Positions 1 through 6,638 of a stretch of DNA of 6,638 bases are shown piece by piece. Both the position numbers and the translations under genes were made by a program. The notes beneath the pieces were generated by a model, which was not told the origin of the DNA, made no database searches, and worked only from the letters and a program-made list of their open reading frames with translations. How positions within the stretch are numbered: position 1 is the first letter of the stretch; each line of letters begins with the position of its first letter. This DNA is from Phycisphaerales bacterium (GTDB taxonomy: Bacteria; Planctomycetota; Phycisphaerae; Tepidisphaerales; Tepidisphaeraceae), in NCBI GenBank assembly GCA_003153655.1, contig PMAK01000298.1:1-6638 (forward strand). Reading direction: 5' to 3'.

Positions 1-1
1 G

Positions 2-1966
2 CTGGAGGAAGAGGCGGAGAAAAAGTGGCAGGAAGATCTGCGAACCGACCCGAATGCCAAAAAAGAGGTAATCGACAGAAACGAATTGGGCGTGCGGACG
101 CGGGAACGCAAGCAGAAAGATTTGTCGATGGAGCAGCTCCGTCGCGAGTGGCTGTCGCGCCTGTCGGGCGACGAAGCCGACATGTTGACGAAGGTGAGAG
201 AACAAGTGGGTTCCGCTGCCATTGGCATCGATGAGTCCGCGGCGCGTGAAGCGGCCGCCCTGGCAGTAGAACATTGCTTTGAGCGGAAATCCGTCGTCCC
301 AGAGCGGATGGTCATTGCCGAAGCGCTCAAGCGGTCGGTCGGACAGGTCTCCCGCCAGCGCGTTGAGCAGGCCGTCGTGGATCAGAATTTGCTGCTGGGC
401 GAGCGTGACGGCCGACGCGTCGCGACAACCGCCGCCGTTTTGGCGGAGGAAAAGGCCATGATTGATTTTGCCCGCGATGGACGCGGGACCTGCGCGCCGT
501 TCGCAAAGGGTGTTCACGCGTTCAAACGCGAATGGCTCAATAGAGAACAGCGGCAGGCAGTGGAGCACGTACTGCAATCACAAGATCGAGTGATCGTTGT
601 CCGGGGTGCTGCCGGCACGGGAAAAACTTCCATGATGCGTGAAGCCGTCGAGGGAATTGAAGCAAGCGGAACGAAAGTATTCACGTTTGCGCCTTCCGCC
701 GATGCCAGCCGGGGTGTCTTGCGCACCGAGGGGTTCAAGGATGCCGACACGGTGGCGCGTCTGCTCAAAGATGAACGCCTGCAACAATCCGTCGTCGGGC
801 AGGCCATTTGGATCGACGAATCGGGTCTCCTGGGGACCCGGACCATGGCGCAGGTATTCGACCTGGCCGAGCAACTGGATGTTCGGGTGGTTTTGTCGGG
901 TGATCGCCGGCAACACGGAGCCGTTGAAAGAGGTGCCGCACTCCGCTTGCTGGAGGAAGGGGCAGGAATTGTCCCGGCTGAAATCAGGGATATTCAGCGG
1001 CAGAAAGGGAACTACAAGCAGGTGGTGAAAGCCCTGAGTGAAGGCCGGACTGAGGAGGCATTTCGCCAGCTCGACAAGTTGGGTTGGATCAAAGAGGTCG
1101 ACCGGTCCGAACGTTACAAGGCTTTGGCCAAGGATTACGTAGAGTCCGTATCCAAGGGTGAGAGCGCACTGGTGATCTGCCCTACGCATCTGGAAGGAAA
1201 GTGGGTAGATGAAGAAGTCCGCTCGGAACTGCGGCGGGTCAATCGAATCGGGCAGAATGATCGACAGTTCACGGTTTTGGAAAACGCGAATCTCACGGTC
1301 GCGGAGCGGGAGGATGAGGTCAACTATTTGCCGGGTGACGTGCTGGTGTTTCATCAAAACGCACCCGGCTATCGCAAAGGGCAACGGGTGACGGTGGGTG
1401 AGGGACAGTTGCCGTTGAAACAGGCTGAACGCTTCACAGCCTTTCATGCGAATGTTCTTTCGTTCGCCGAAGGCGACTCGATTCGAATTACGCAAAACGG
1501 CAAAACGGCTGACGGGGCACATCGTTTGAATAACGGCGCGATTTTCAGGGTGGATAGGTTTACTGACTCCGGTGACATTCAATTGGCCAACGGCTGGGTC
1601 GTGGCGAAGGATTTCGGTCACCTCATGCATGGGTATGTCGTCACCAGTCACGCGAGTCAGGGACGCACGGTCGATCGGGTACTAATCGCTCAGTCCACCG
1701 AGTCTTTCCCAGCCTCATCGCAAGAGCAGGCCTACGTCTCGATTTCACGCGCGCGAAATCAAGCGATGATTTACACGGACGACAAATCCGCGCTGCTGGA
1801 TGCCGTCTGTCATTCCGATGATCGGATGACGGCGACGGAACTGCTGTCGGAACGCGATCACCACGACCGCGCGGTGGCGATTGGCCGAATACAGCGGCAG
1901 GCGGAGCGATCCATGGAGCCAGAGCGAAAATTACCAGAAAGAGAAGGGATGACTTATGAGCGATAG
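2..1966 (+). CDS. MobF-family conjugative relaxase (TraI/TrwC type), C-terminal helicase part, 5' partial
   Basis: The frame is open from base 2 with no stop, so the gene begins left of the window; the TTG at 86 is not a credible start because matching sequence continues upstream. About 654 residues are visible. They carry the superfamily 1 helicase motifs in order: Walker A GAAGTGKT at 605-628, Walker B DESG at 815-826, motif III LSGDRRQ from 893, HASQG at 1649-1663, and motif VI YVSISRARN at 1733-1759. The segment before Walker A, including FARDGRG and REWLNREQRQAV, is typical of the relaxase-helicase linker of this family. Known members nick the origin of transfer with N-terminal tyrosines and then unwind the strand during conjugation. 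The tyrosine/metal-binding relaxase domain is not in view, so only the helicase half is shown directly. The gene ends naturally and overlaps the next gene, suggesting an operon. Alternative: a stand-alone RecD/TraA-like helicase, less likely. Confidence 0.9.
   Translation: MEEEAEKKWQEDLRTDPNAKKEVIDRNELGVRTRERKQKDLSMEQLRREWLSRLSGDEADMLTKVREQVGSAAIGIDESAAREAAALAVEHCFERKSVVPERMVIAEALKRSVGQVSRQRVEQAVVDQNLLLGERDGRRVATTAAVLAEEKAMIDFARDGRGTCAPFAKGVHAFKREWLNREQRQAVEHVLQSQDRVIVVRGAAGTGKTSMMREAVEGIEASGTKVFTFAPSADASRGVLRTEGFKDADTVARLLKDERLQQSVVGQAIWIDESGLLGTRTMAQVFDLAEQLDVRVVLSGDRRQHGAVERGAALRLLEEGAGIVPAEIRDIQRQKGNYKQVVKALSEGRTEEAFRQLDKLGWIKEVDRSERYKALAKDYVESVSKGESALVICPTHLEGKWVDEEVRSELRRVNRIGQNDRQFTVLENANLTVAEREDEVNYLPGDVLVFHQNAPGYRKGQRVTVGEGQLPLKQAERFTAFHANVLSFAEGDSIRITQNGKTADGAHRLNNGAIFRVDRFTDSGDIQLANGWVVAKDFGHLMHGYVVTSHASQGRTVDRVLIAQSTESFPASSQEQAYVSISRARNQAMIYTDDKSALLDAVCHSDDRMTATELLSERDHHDRAVAIGRIQRQAERSMEPERKLPEREGMTYER
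1942..1949 (+). promoter_or_regulatory. Ribosome binding site for the gene at 1956
   Basis: AGAAGGGA lies six bases before the ATG at 1956, inside the last codons of the relaxase gene. Its spacing and purine content fix this ATG as the start and suggest translational coupling to the relaxase. Confidence 0.6.
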
Positions 1967-2369
1967 ACTTTTGGAGAGATATACCGGTCGCAGGCCTTCG
2001 ACCGACGGCGAGCTCGACGGCGTGTCTGAACCAGACGGTAGCGAAGATATGGGCCCCTTTGGCTGGCTTCGGGGACCACGCGAGCGGGCTGTCATGCTGG
2101 AGTTGCGTCGACGAGACGGCACAGTCGTTGCCGTCGCATATGGATTCATCAACCGGGTGGAGTTCAGCCCAATCGAAGGAATTACACTAAGGTGCGGTCA
2201 GGATGCGATCCGGATCAAAGGGCGAGGGTTGAACAGTGAAATTCGCCCCCAGATTCGCCTTTTACAGGGGATTACGCGGCACCGAGTACCTTGGGTTACG
2301 GAAGCGGATCACTCCTCGGCTTTACAGGCAGGAAAGAATGGGGTTGTGATTGAGTCCATTGAATGGTGA
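1956..2369 (+). CDS. Conserved-looking hypothetical protein coupled to the relaxase
   Basis: I do not recognise a named family. The 137-residue product starts at an ATG with a good ribosome binding site and overlaps the relaxase end by 11 bases, so the two are probably co-translated. Residues 1-40 are polar, acidic and probably flexible (many D, E, S, G). From about residue 46 the pattern MLELRRRDGTVVAVAYGF, then VEFSPIEGITLRC and AIRIKGRGL, alternates polar and hydrophobic residues as in a small beta-rich domain. The C-terminal part contains RLLQGITRHRVPWV followed by a short strand ending VVIESIEW. There is no signal peptide, membrane segment or obvious catalytic motif. Its position suggests an accessory role in transfer, for example binding the relaxase or DNA, but this is only inference from context. 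Confidence 0.7.
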   Translation: MSDRLLERYTGRRPSTDGELDGVSEPDGSEDMGPFGWLRGPRERAVMLELRRRDGTVVAVAYGFINRVEFSPIEGITLRCGQDAIRIKGRGLNSEIRPQIRLLQGITRHRVPWVTEADHSSALQAGKNGVVIESIEW

Positions 2370-2851
2370 AGTGTGGGCCGGATGTGGTAAGTTTTTCGCC
2401 GCAGACTAACGACTCAAAATCAGGAGTGTTTTTGGTTATGCTGCAACGCATGCCAGTAGGGATCGCACCAGAACATCGCGACGCGCTGCTTCGCCACAAA
2501 CAAAGGTGCCTACGCGAGTTTGAATTTGTCGGCTTTCTCGGCTACCGGGGCGACGACAACAGGCTTCCGCGCGGCAAATGCTTCATCGGCCGGTGGACAT
2601 TCGATGGCGCACTTTCGAGGAAACAGAGGGAGAAAGAGAAGTCGAACATCACAGAGGATGTTGAGGCTGATGAAGAACAGGCGACTGGAGTTTTGAGAGA
2701 TGAACAAGTCGTCGAACGCATTCGTCAGGGCGATCTCAAAAGCATTTTCATTACCGGTGAAGGCGGGATGGGCAAGACCGAGTACACCCGGATGATCACC
2801 TACCGGCTCGTCGAACGAAAACGATGTTCCTTTTCACTCGCCAGCGACTGA
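2363..2851 (+). CDS. Truncated P-loop NTPase with unknown N-terminal domain
   Basis: The frame runs 162 codons from an ATG that overlaps the preceding stop, but a better start may be the ATG at 2438 (137 residues), because AGGAG lies upstream of it and the first 25 residues look non-conserved. From 2438, residues 1-60 form a basic domain with aromatic residues (REFEFVGFLGYRGDD, then GKCFIGRWTF). A charged, probably helical linker follows. The start of an NTPase domain comes next: SIFITGEGGMGKT with Walker A at 2756-2779, then TRMITYRLVER. A P-loop NTPase domain should extend well over 100 residues further with Walker B and sensors, but the frame turns to unrelated residues near 2820 and stops at 2851. 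The P-loop context loosely recalls STAND/NACHT-type signalling ATPases; this is inference from a short stretch. As it stands it is probably a pseudogene or a broken gene. Confidence 0.55.
   Translation: MVKCGPDVVSFSPQTNDSKSGVFLVMLQRMPVGIAPEHRDALLRHKQRCLREFEFVGFLGYRGDDNRLPRGKCFIGRWTFDGALSRKQREKEKSNITEDVEADEEQATGVLRDEQVVERIRQGDLKSIFITGEGGMGKTEYTRMITYRLVERKRCSFSLASD
2422..2426 (+). promoter_or_regulatory. Possible ribosome binding site for an ATG at 2438
   Basis: AGGAG lies 11 bases before the ATG at 2438, longer than ideal spacing. It is stronger than anything before the ATG at 2363, so it weakly favours the shorter start of the truncated NTPase gene. Confidence 0.3.
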
Positions 2852-4149
2852 ACGATGAAGGGCAGAATTTGGCTGATTCCAAATCCCACATCCGACAAAC
2901 CGACCTCGACTTCCTTGTCCCGGCGATTATCCGCGAGCCGAACCTCGAATAGATCGGATTCACGTTCTCCTACCCGTTTTACACGGAGCTGATAACCAAT
3001 TTCGAGCCGCGTTAGCCACTCGTTTGCTTTTGCCACCAGTTCTGGCCGTCGGAACAGCAAATCAGGAAGATGGTCACCTTTGTAGCCGACATCGATTGGG
3101 CTCGTGCCGGTGAAGATGTACCAGCGCTCTGGCGGTCTTCGGAATGGTCCCATGGGAAAGAGAGCTGTGAGCGATTCCTCCAGCAGCCGTCCTGCCATTA
3201 TCGCCAGCCGCGTCATGTCGGGAAATGGAAGGCCACGAAGCTCTCGTTGACTAAACGGTCCGGGCTCGGATAGGAATGACTCAGGAAGCTCGACGCCAGC
3301 GTTCCCAGCCGGCCCGCCAGGGATAAAGCCCTCAAGTGCGACTTGCGCTCCCAATGACCAAGCCCTCATTCGCTCGACATATTCGCCAAGCGTAAAGTCT
3401 TTGCCATAGAATCGAATCGCCTTTTCGACTTGGTCGCGCCATGCGTGCTCTGATATAGGCTCATCTTCGTCAAATACAACTCTGCGAGGCGCATGCCGAT
3501 TGTCCCCTCGCTGCATAGCTTTAGATACTTCAACGCGACACGCATGCCATGCTTTGTAAAATGGTTCCCAGAAAGCCGGACTTTCCGTGATGGAGTTGCA
3601 CTCGGCGGCCACGAATCTATTGCGATGTGATCTCTGCGTATGCACAGGGGCCCAAAGATATCTTTGCATTTGTCGCTGCCGTTTTTCGCTTATCTGTCGC
3701 GTTGAAAAAGCGGCTAATTCACCAATCCTTTCCGAAAGCGATAGTCGCAACTCTGAGAGACCAACCTCTCCGGTTTTTTTCGCTCGCTTAAACGCGAGCT
3801 GAATACCTACAGACTCGTCGGCGAATTCATCATGAAAGCGAAGAAGTTTTGCCCATCGTGCGGTGCTGTCTGGCTGGAGCTCAACGCCCAGGCGAAGCGT
3901 CCGCTCCGTATCGTGATCGAAGAGAAGCTCGGTGAAGCTGCCAAGATCGACGATCCCATCTTCGGCGCGCGGAAGGAGAACGGCCCCGGAGTCCCTGCTT
4001 TCATGCGTTTGCTTTAGTAGATTGATTGCTTGCAGGATGGATGTTTTGCCCGCGCTGTTCTCTCCGTATATCAGTGTGATCGGAGCTAGTTCAATGCGCT
4101 GGCGGTGACCGAACGCTTTGAAATTCTCGATTTCGAATGCGGTAATCAT
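2800..4149 (-). CDS. AAA ATPase, OLD-like/DUF3696-like, C-terminally truncated
   Basis: The product begins at the ATG at 4149 (MITAFEIENFKAFG), the usual N-terminus for this family. The open frame reaches 21 codons further upstream, but those codons read through the neighbouring helicase gene out of frame. Walker A is GENSAGKT at residues 29-36 (4042-4065), followed by SILQAINLL. A long middle region of about 370 residues has charged helices and matches the insert between the two ATPase halves. Near the end is the signature-like LSDVGFGISQ followed by ILPFIVQSL (2842-2898). Family members normally continue with Walker B (an EQPE-like strand and HLHP); here the frame continues only about 13 residues and stops at 2800, in sequence shared with the opposite-strand NTPase frame. 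Without Walker B it should not hydrolyse ATP. Related ATPases occur in defence systems and some pair with nucleases; no partner is present here. The leader is about 7 bases, with no clear ribosome binding site. Confidence 0.75.
   Translation of the reverse strand: MITAFEIENFKAFGHRQRIELAPITLIYGENSAGKTSILQAINLLKQTHESRDSGAVLLPRAEDGIVDLGSFTELLFDHDTERTLRLGVELQPDSTARWAKLLRFHDEFADESVGIQLAFKRAKKTGEVGLSELRLSLSERIGELAAFSTRQISEKRQRQMQRYLWAPVHTQRSHRNRFVAAECNSITESPAFWEPFYKAWHACRVEVSKAMQRGDNRHAPRRVVFDEDEPISEHAWRDQVEKAIRFYGKDFTLGEYVERMRAWSLGAQVALEGFIPGGPAGNAGVELPESFLSEPGPFSQRELRGLPFPDMTRLAIMAGRLLEESLTALFPMGPFRRPPERWYIFTGTSPIDVGYKGDHLPDLLFRRPELVAKANEWLTRLEIGYQLRVKRVGERESDLFEVRLADNRRDKEVEVGLSDVGFGISQILPFIVQSLASEKEHRFRSTSR
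2812..2832. other. Inferred breakpoint joining two truncated ATPase genes tail to tail
   Basis: Left of here the + frame encodes a coherent P-loop NTPase; right of here the - frame encodes a coherent AAA ATPase. Both lose family-like sequence within this interval and reach stops shortly after crossing it (2851 on +, 2800 on -), giving a 52-base overlap of the two frames. The exact joint cannot be placed without intact relatives. No transposase or long repeat is visible. Confidence 0.55.
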
Positions 4150-4160
4150 TTTGCAGCTAA
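4150..4160. other. Inferred breakpoint interrupting the methyltransferase-helicase gene
   Basis: On the - strand the helicase reads normally up to EFMQL and then meets TAG at 4159-4157. The AAA ATPase start codon follows at 4149-4147, leaving about 7 bases between them. In intact helicases of this kind the protein continues for several hundred residues with a DEAH-like motif and a second helicase domain. The change from one coherent gene to another within about 10 bases marks a joint. Confidence 0.6.
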
Positions 4161-4166
4161 AGCTGC
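4153..4166. repeat. Short inverted repeat at the helicase/AAA joint
   Basis: GCAGCT at 4153-4158 and AGCTGC at 4161-4166 are perfect reverse complements separated by two A bases. The repeat contains the helicase stop codon and lies exactly on the inferred joint. Six-base arms can occur by chance, so a role in recombination is only suggested. Confidence 0.4.
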
Positions 4167-6638
4167 ATGAATTCGCGGGAGAACTGTTCCAGCAAATGAT
4201 TGGGAACCACATACATCGGTTTCTTGATAAGGCCCGCCTGCTTCATCTTCATGCCGGTCGCGGCCATCGTGAATGTCTTCCCCGCACCCACCACATGGGC
4301 CAGAAGCGTGTTGCCGGAACTCATGCCCCTCCACACTGCGTCGCTCTGATGGGGCCGCAGTGTGAGGGCCTGATTCATGCCAGGAAAGTCCAGGTGAGAA
4401 CCATCGAAGAGGCGGGGACGCAGGTTGTTGTAGGTGTCGTTATAAATACGCACCAAGCGTTCGGTGCGGTCCGGTTCAGCAAACACCCACGAGCGGAACT
4501 TTTCCTTGATCGCCTTTTGTTTTTCACGGGCCGATAGGGTTTCTTCCTGGTTTACCACCTTCTTTTCGCCGTCGCCGTCCTCGATCGTGTCGTAGATCGT
4601 CGGCGTCTTCATGTTCAGCGCTAGTTCCAGAAGCGTTGTGCCGTTGGCACGCGCGGTGCCGTATTCGCTCGTGGCGGCCACGGATGCTTTGGCGGCATAG
4701 TCTGCCTCCATGCTCCAGACGGCATCTTTCTTCAGATGGGCAACTCGGACAGAAGCCGGCTCGACGTGAAACAGTTCGGCCGCGAAAGTTTGAATGTCGT
4801 CTGCCGGTATCCAGGGAGCACCCAGATTGGCGTCGATGTCGCCGGGAAGAACGTCTTCGGGTTGAACTGCGCGCAAGGCGTCGGCGTTCCGGGAATAGCG
4901 TGGCCCTGCTACTTCGGCGGCGGCAAGCTTAGCCCGGACGTTGCCGGACAAATACGCATCGGCGGTCTGCCAGCTCTTCGATTCCCGGTCGTGAAAAATC
5001 AGATCGCCCAATTCCGCAATCACTTCTTGTTCGGGCTTACCGTACAGCGTGGCAATAAAAGGTAGGTCAACTGTGCCGCGTTGATTCAGCGATACCAGCA
5101 ATCCCTCCTCGGCACTGCGGACATGCGTGACCGGCGGAGTTCTGCCAACCACATCCCGGAGCATGATGGCCGCTTTGGTCGCCTTGTCCGTGACTTCGTC
5201 GTAGTCCTCCAGCGACATGACGAGCATCGCGTCCGGGTCTTCCCGGAATTTCACGAGGTTGGGCATTCGGCGGATGATGCCGCCATCGGCAGTTTCCCCG
5301 AACGTCGTCTTGTTGATCGGGCCGTAGGCAAGGTCAAACAGGTCATAGGCACGGCACAATTCTCGGCGCGCCTCGCTGCGGTGCAACTCGGGCCACCCCT
5401 CATTCTGAGATTGCAGCACGCGGCGGGCGCGGTCGCGTAGGCCGATCAGTGCGGCCAGGCGTTTGCCCATCAGCGAGCCGTACGCCTTCAGCGTCGTACC
5501 GCCATGAACCACCGGCACTCCCCGCCCGCTTTGGGATTGATAAATCGCCCGGTCGTCGCCGACAAAGAAACTGCCTTCTGCTATATGTCGCTCGGACGGC
5601 GGGGGTACAAAACTTTCTGCCGGTTCATCCCGGATCATCGAGGACTCTTTTGGCGAAGCCTGCCGCGGCGCGAATTGGGGAAGGCGTTGGATCGAATCCT
5701 TGAGCTGCCCGGCAAGATCGCCGTTACCGGTGACGCTGTAGCCCTCACCGTAGAGCGTGTCTTTGCGAGTCCAGTTGCCCAGGACCATTTCGGGATGGTT
5801 GAGGAAGTAACGATTAATCTGAATGTCCATGCCGTCGATGGACAATGGCGCGACGCCGAGCCAATCGGAATCGACGTAATTGGCTGGATCGCCGGGGAAT
5901 CGTTTACGCAGGAACAGAATGTCCGTGACAACCGACGTGCCTTCCCGTTTGAAAGCGTCGGACGGCAATCGAATCGCTCCCAGGAAATCGGCTTTGGACG
6001 CCAGGTACTCACGGATGGCGGCATTCTGCTTGTCGAGCGTGAAGTGCGTCGTAACCAATGCCATCACGCCGTCAGGTTTCACGGCGTCGATGGACTTGGC
6101 GAAGAAGTAGTCGTGCAGGGCGAGCTTCTGTCCTTGGTAATCCAGCTTCAGGTCGGCAAACGGTACGTTGCCGACAACGGCGTCGATCCGGTCCTCCGGC
6201 AGCCGCGTGTCCCGGAAATTCTCGATGCGAATGTCCTGGTCGGGGTGAATCGCTTTGGCGATCCGACCGGAGATCGAGTCCATTTCAATGCCGATGAAAT
6301 GTGACCCCGGCCGGCCGTAACTCATGAAGTTCCCCGTGCCGCAGCCCGGTTCCAGAATCGTGGCATCGGTGGGCAGACCCAGACGGGAGATGCCCTCGTG
6401 GATTGCCGTGATGACGGTGGGAGAGGTGTAGAAGGCGTTGAATGTCGTGCGCTTGGCGCTGTCGTATTCCGCTGGCGTCAGCAGGGTCGCCAGTTCCTCG
6501 CCCAGTCCCTGCCAACCGGCATTTTTGTATTTGCCGGTGACGGGATCGGGGAAGATCGAGAGGGCGACGGGGCCAAAGCCGCAGAAGCGGGCAACGGTTT
6601 CTTTTTCTTGGGGAGTCGCGGGCCGCTGCTCTTCCTCG
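4157..6638 (-). CDS. Fused N6-adenine methyltransferase / SNF2-like helicase, truncated at the helicase core; 5' partial
   Basis: The frame is open through the right edge, so the N-terminus is outside the window; the ATG at 6325 is internal. About 826 residues are visible. The first part is a Rossmann methyltransferase: TTFNAFYTSPTVI, then the SAM-binding motif I EPGCGTGNF at 6326-6352, an acidic GIEMD, and the catalytic-type motif NVPF at 6158-6169 followed by LHDYFFAKSIDAVKPDG. The usual adenine methyltransferase motif is NPPF/Y, so the second position differs. A long middle region follows, rich in charged residues. Near the end come LRPHQ, motif I VVGAGKT (GAGKT at 4274-4288), and the Ia-like YVVPNHLLEQF. 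The protein stops 8 residues later at TAG (4159-4157), with the DEAH box and second RecA-like domain missing. Such fusions are common on plasmids and phages (DarB-like proteins act against host restriction). Here methylation might survive, but helicase activity should not. Confidence 0.85.
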   Translation of the reverse strand, partial: EEEQRPATPQEKETVARFCGFGPVALSIFPDPVTGKYKNAGWQGLGEELATLLTPAEYDSAKRTTFNAFYTSPTVITAIHEGISRLGLPTDATILEPGCGTGNFMSYGRPGSHFIGIEMDSISGRIAKAIHPDQDIRIENFRDTRLPEDRIDAVVGNVPFADLKLDYQGQKLALHDYFFAKSIDAVKPDGVMALVTTHFTLDKQNAAIREYLASKADFLGAIRLPSDAFKREGTSVVTDILFLRKRFPGDPANYVDSDWLGVAPLSIDGMDIQINRYFLNHPEMVLGNWTRKDTLYGEGYSVTGNGDLAGQLKDSIQRLPQFAPRQASPKESSMIRDEPAESFVPPPSERHIAEGSFFVGDDRAIYQSQSGRGVPVVHGGTTLKAYGSLMGKRLAALIGLRDRARRVLQSQNEGWPELHRSEARRELCRAYDLFDLAYGPINKTTFGETADGGIIRRMPNLVKFREDPDAMLVMSLEDYDEVTDKATKAAIMLRDVVGRTPPVTHVRSAEEGLLVSLNQRGTVDLPFIATLYGKPEQEVIAELGDLIFHDRESKSWQTADAYLSGNVRAKLAAAEVAGPRYSRNADALRAVQPEDVLPGDIDANLGAPWIPADDIQTFAAELFHVEPASVRVAHLKKDAVWSMEADYAAKASVAATSEYGTARANGTTLLELALNMKTPTIYDTIEDGDGEKKVVNQEETLSAREKQKAIKEKFRSWVFAEPDRTERLVRIYNDTYNNLRPRLFDGSHLDFPGMNQALTLRPHQSDAVWRGMSSGNTLLAHVVGAGKTFTMAATGMKMKQAGLIKKPMYVVPNHLLEQFSREFMQL

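Noticed and set aside
430..446. CCGCC-GTTTT-GGCGG hairpin
   Set aside because: It lies within the relaxase coding sequence with no terminator or regulatory context; such short GC stems are expected by chance.
578..1651. Long open frame on the - strand inside the relaxase gene (357 codons)
   Set aside because: It is antisense to a region with all the expected helicase motifs and its translation has no recognisable domain; it is a shadow of high-GC codon use.
3773..3790. T-run that could be a terminator, or an A-run slippage site on the - strand
   Set aside because: There is no convincing GC-rich hairpin before the T-run, it lies inside the AAA coding sequence, and the frame stays coherent on both sides.
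2818..4152. Possible terminal inverted repeats of the inserted block (AAAACGAT at 2818-2825 and AAAATGAT on the - strand at 4152-4145)
   Set aside because: The match is only 7 of 8 bases in A-rich sequence, one copy overlaps the ATPase start codon, and no flanking target duplication is visible.
4150..4212. Upstream extension of the AAA ATPase by 21 residues
   Set aside because: Those codons are the helicase gene read in another frame, and the family N-terminus fits the ATG at 4149.
5504..6304. Open frame of 266 codons on the + strand opposite the methyltransferase-helicase
   Set aside because: The - strand carries the methyltransferase motifs and continuous family-like sequence here, so this + frame is an antisense shadow.

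Overview
The window looks like part of the backbone of a conjugative or mobilizable element (plasmid or integrated element) from a Gram-negative-type bacterium of moderately high GC. The conjugation protein and the large methyltransferase-helicase resemble versions I associate with Planctomycetota mobile elements. That taxonomic reading is a low-to-moderate confidence impression and was not searched.

Layout. (1) Positions 2-1966, + strand: the helicase half of a MobF (TraI/TrwC-type) relaxase, whose N-terminal relaxase domain lies left of the window. (2) 1956-2369, +: a 137-residue protein of unknown function, overlapping the relaxase by 11 bases behind a clear ribosome binding site. (3) 2363-2851, +: the start of an unrecognised P-loop NTPase, cut off shortly after its Walker A motif. 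(4) 2800-4149, - strand: an OLD-like/DUF3696-like AAA ATPase with an intact N-terminus, but ending before its Walker B motif. (5) 4157 to the right edge, -: a large fused N6-adenine methyltransferase / SNF2-like helicase. It is open beyond the window at its N-terminal side and stops just after helicase motifs I and Ia.

The main observation is mosaic structure. Three genes are each missing their C-terminal part, and the losses meet at two points, about 2812-2832 and about 4150-4160. The block between them holds almost nothing except the AAA ATPase fragment, whose start codon is only 7 bases from the stop codon of the interrupted helicase. The flanks (relaxase operon on +, methyltransferase-helicase on -) converge and look like parts of one transfer-element backbone. 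The AAA block looks like an insertion-plus-deletion, or an assembly chimera; the sequence alone cannot separate these.

Functionally, the relaxase would nick and unwind the transferred strand. Proteins like the methyltransferase-helicase are commonly carried by plasmids and phages and may protect incoming DNA from restriction. The two ATPase fragments resemble accessory or defence cargo, but neither is complete here. No tRNA, rRNA, CRISPR array, transposase, convincing terminator or origin of transfer was seen. There is no gene-free stretch longer than 300 bases.
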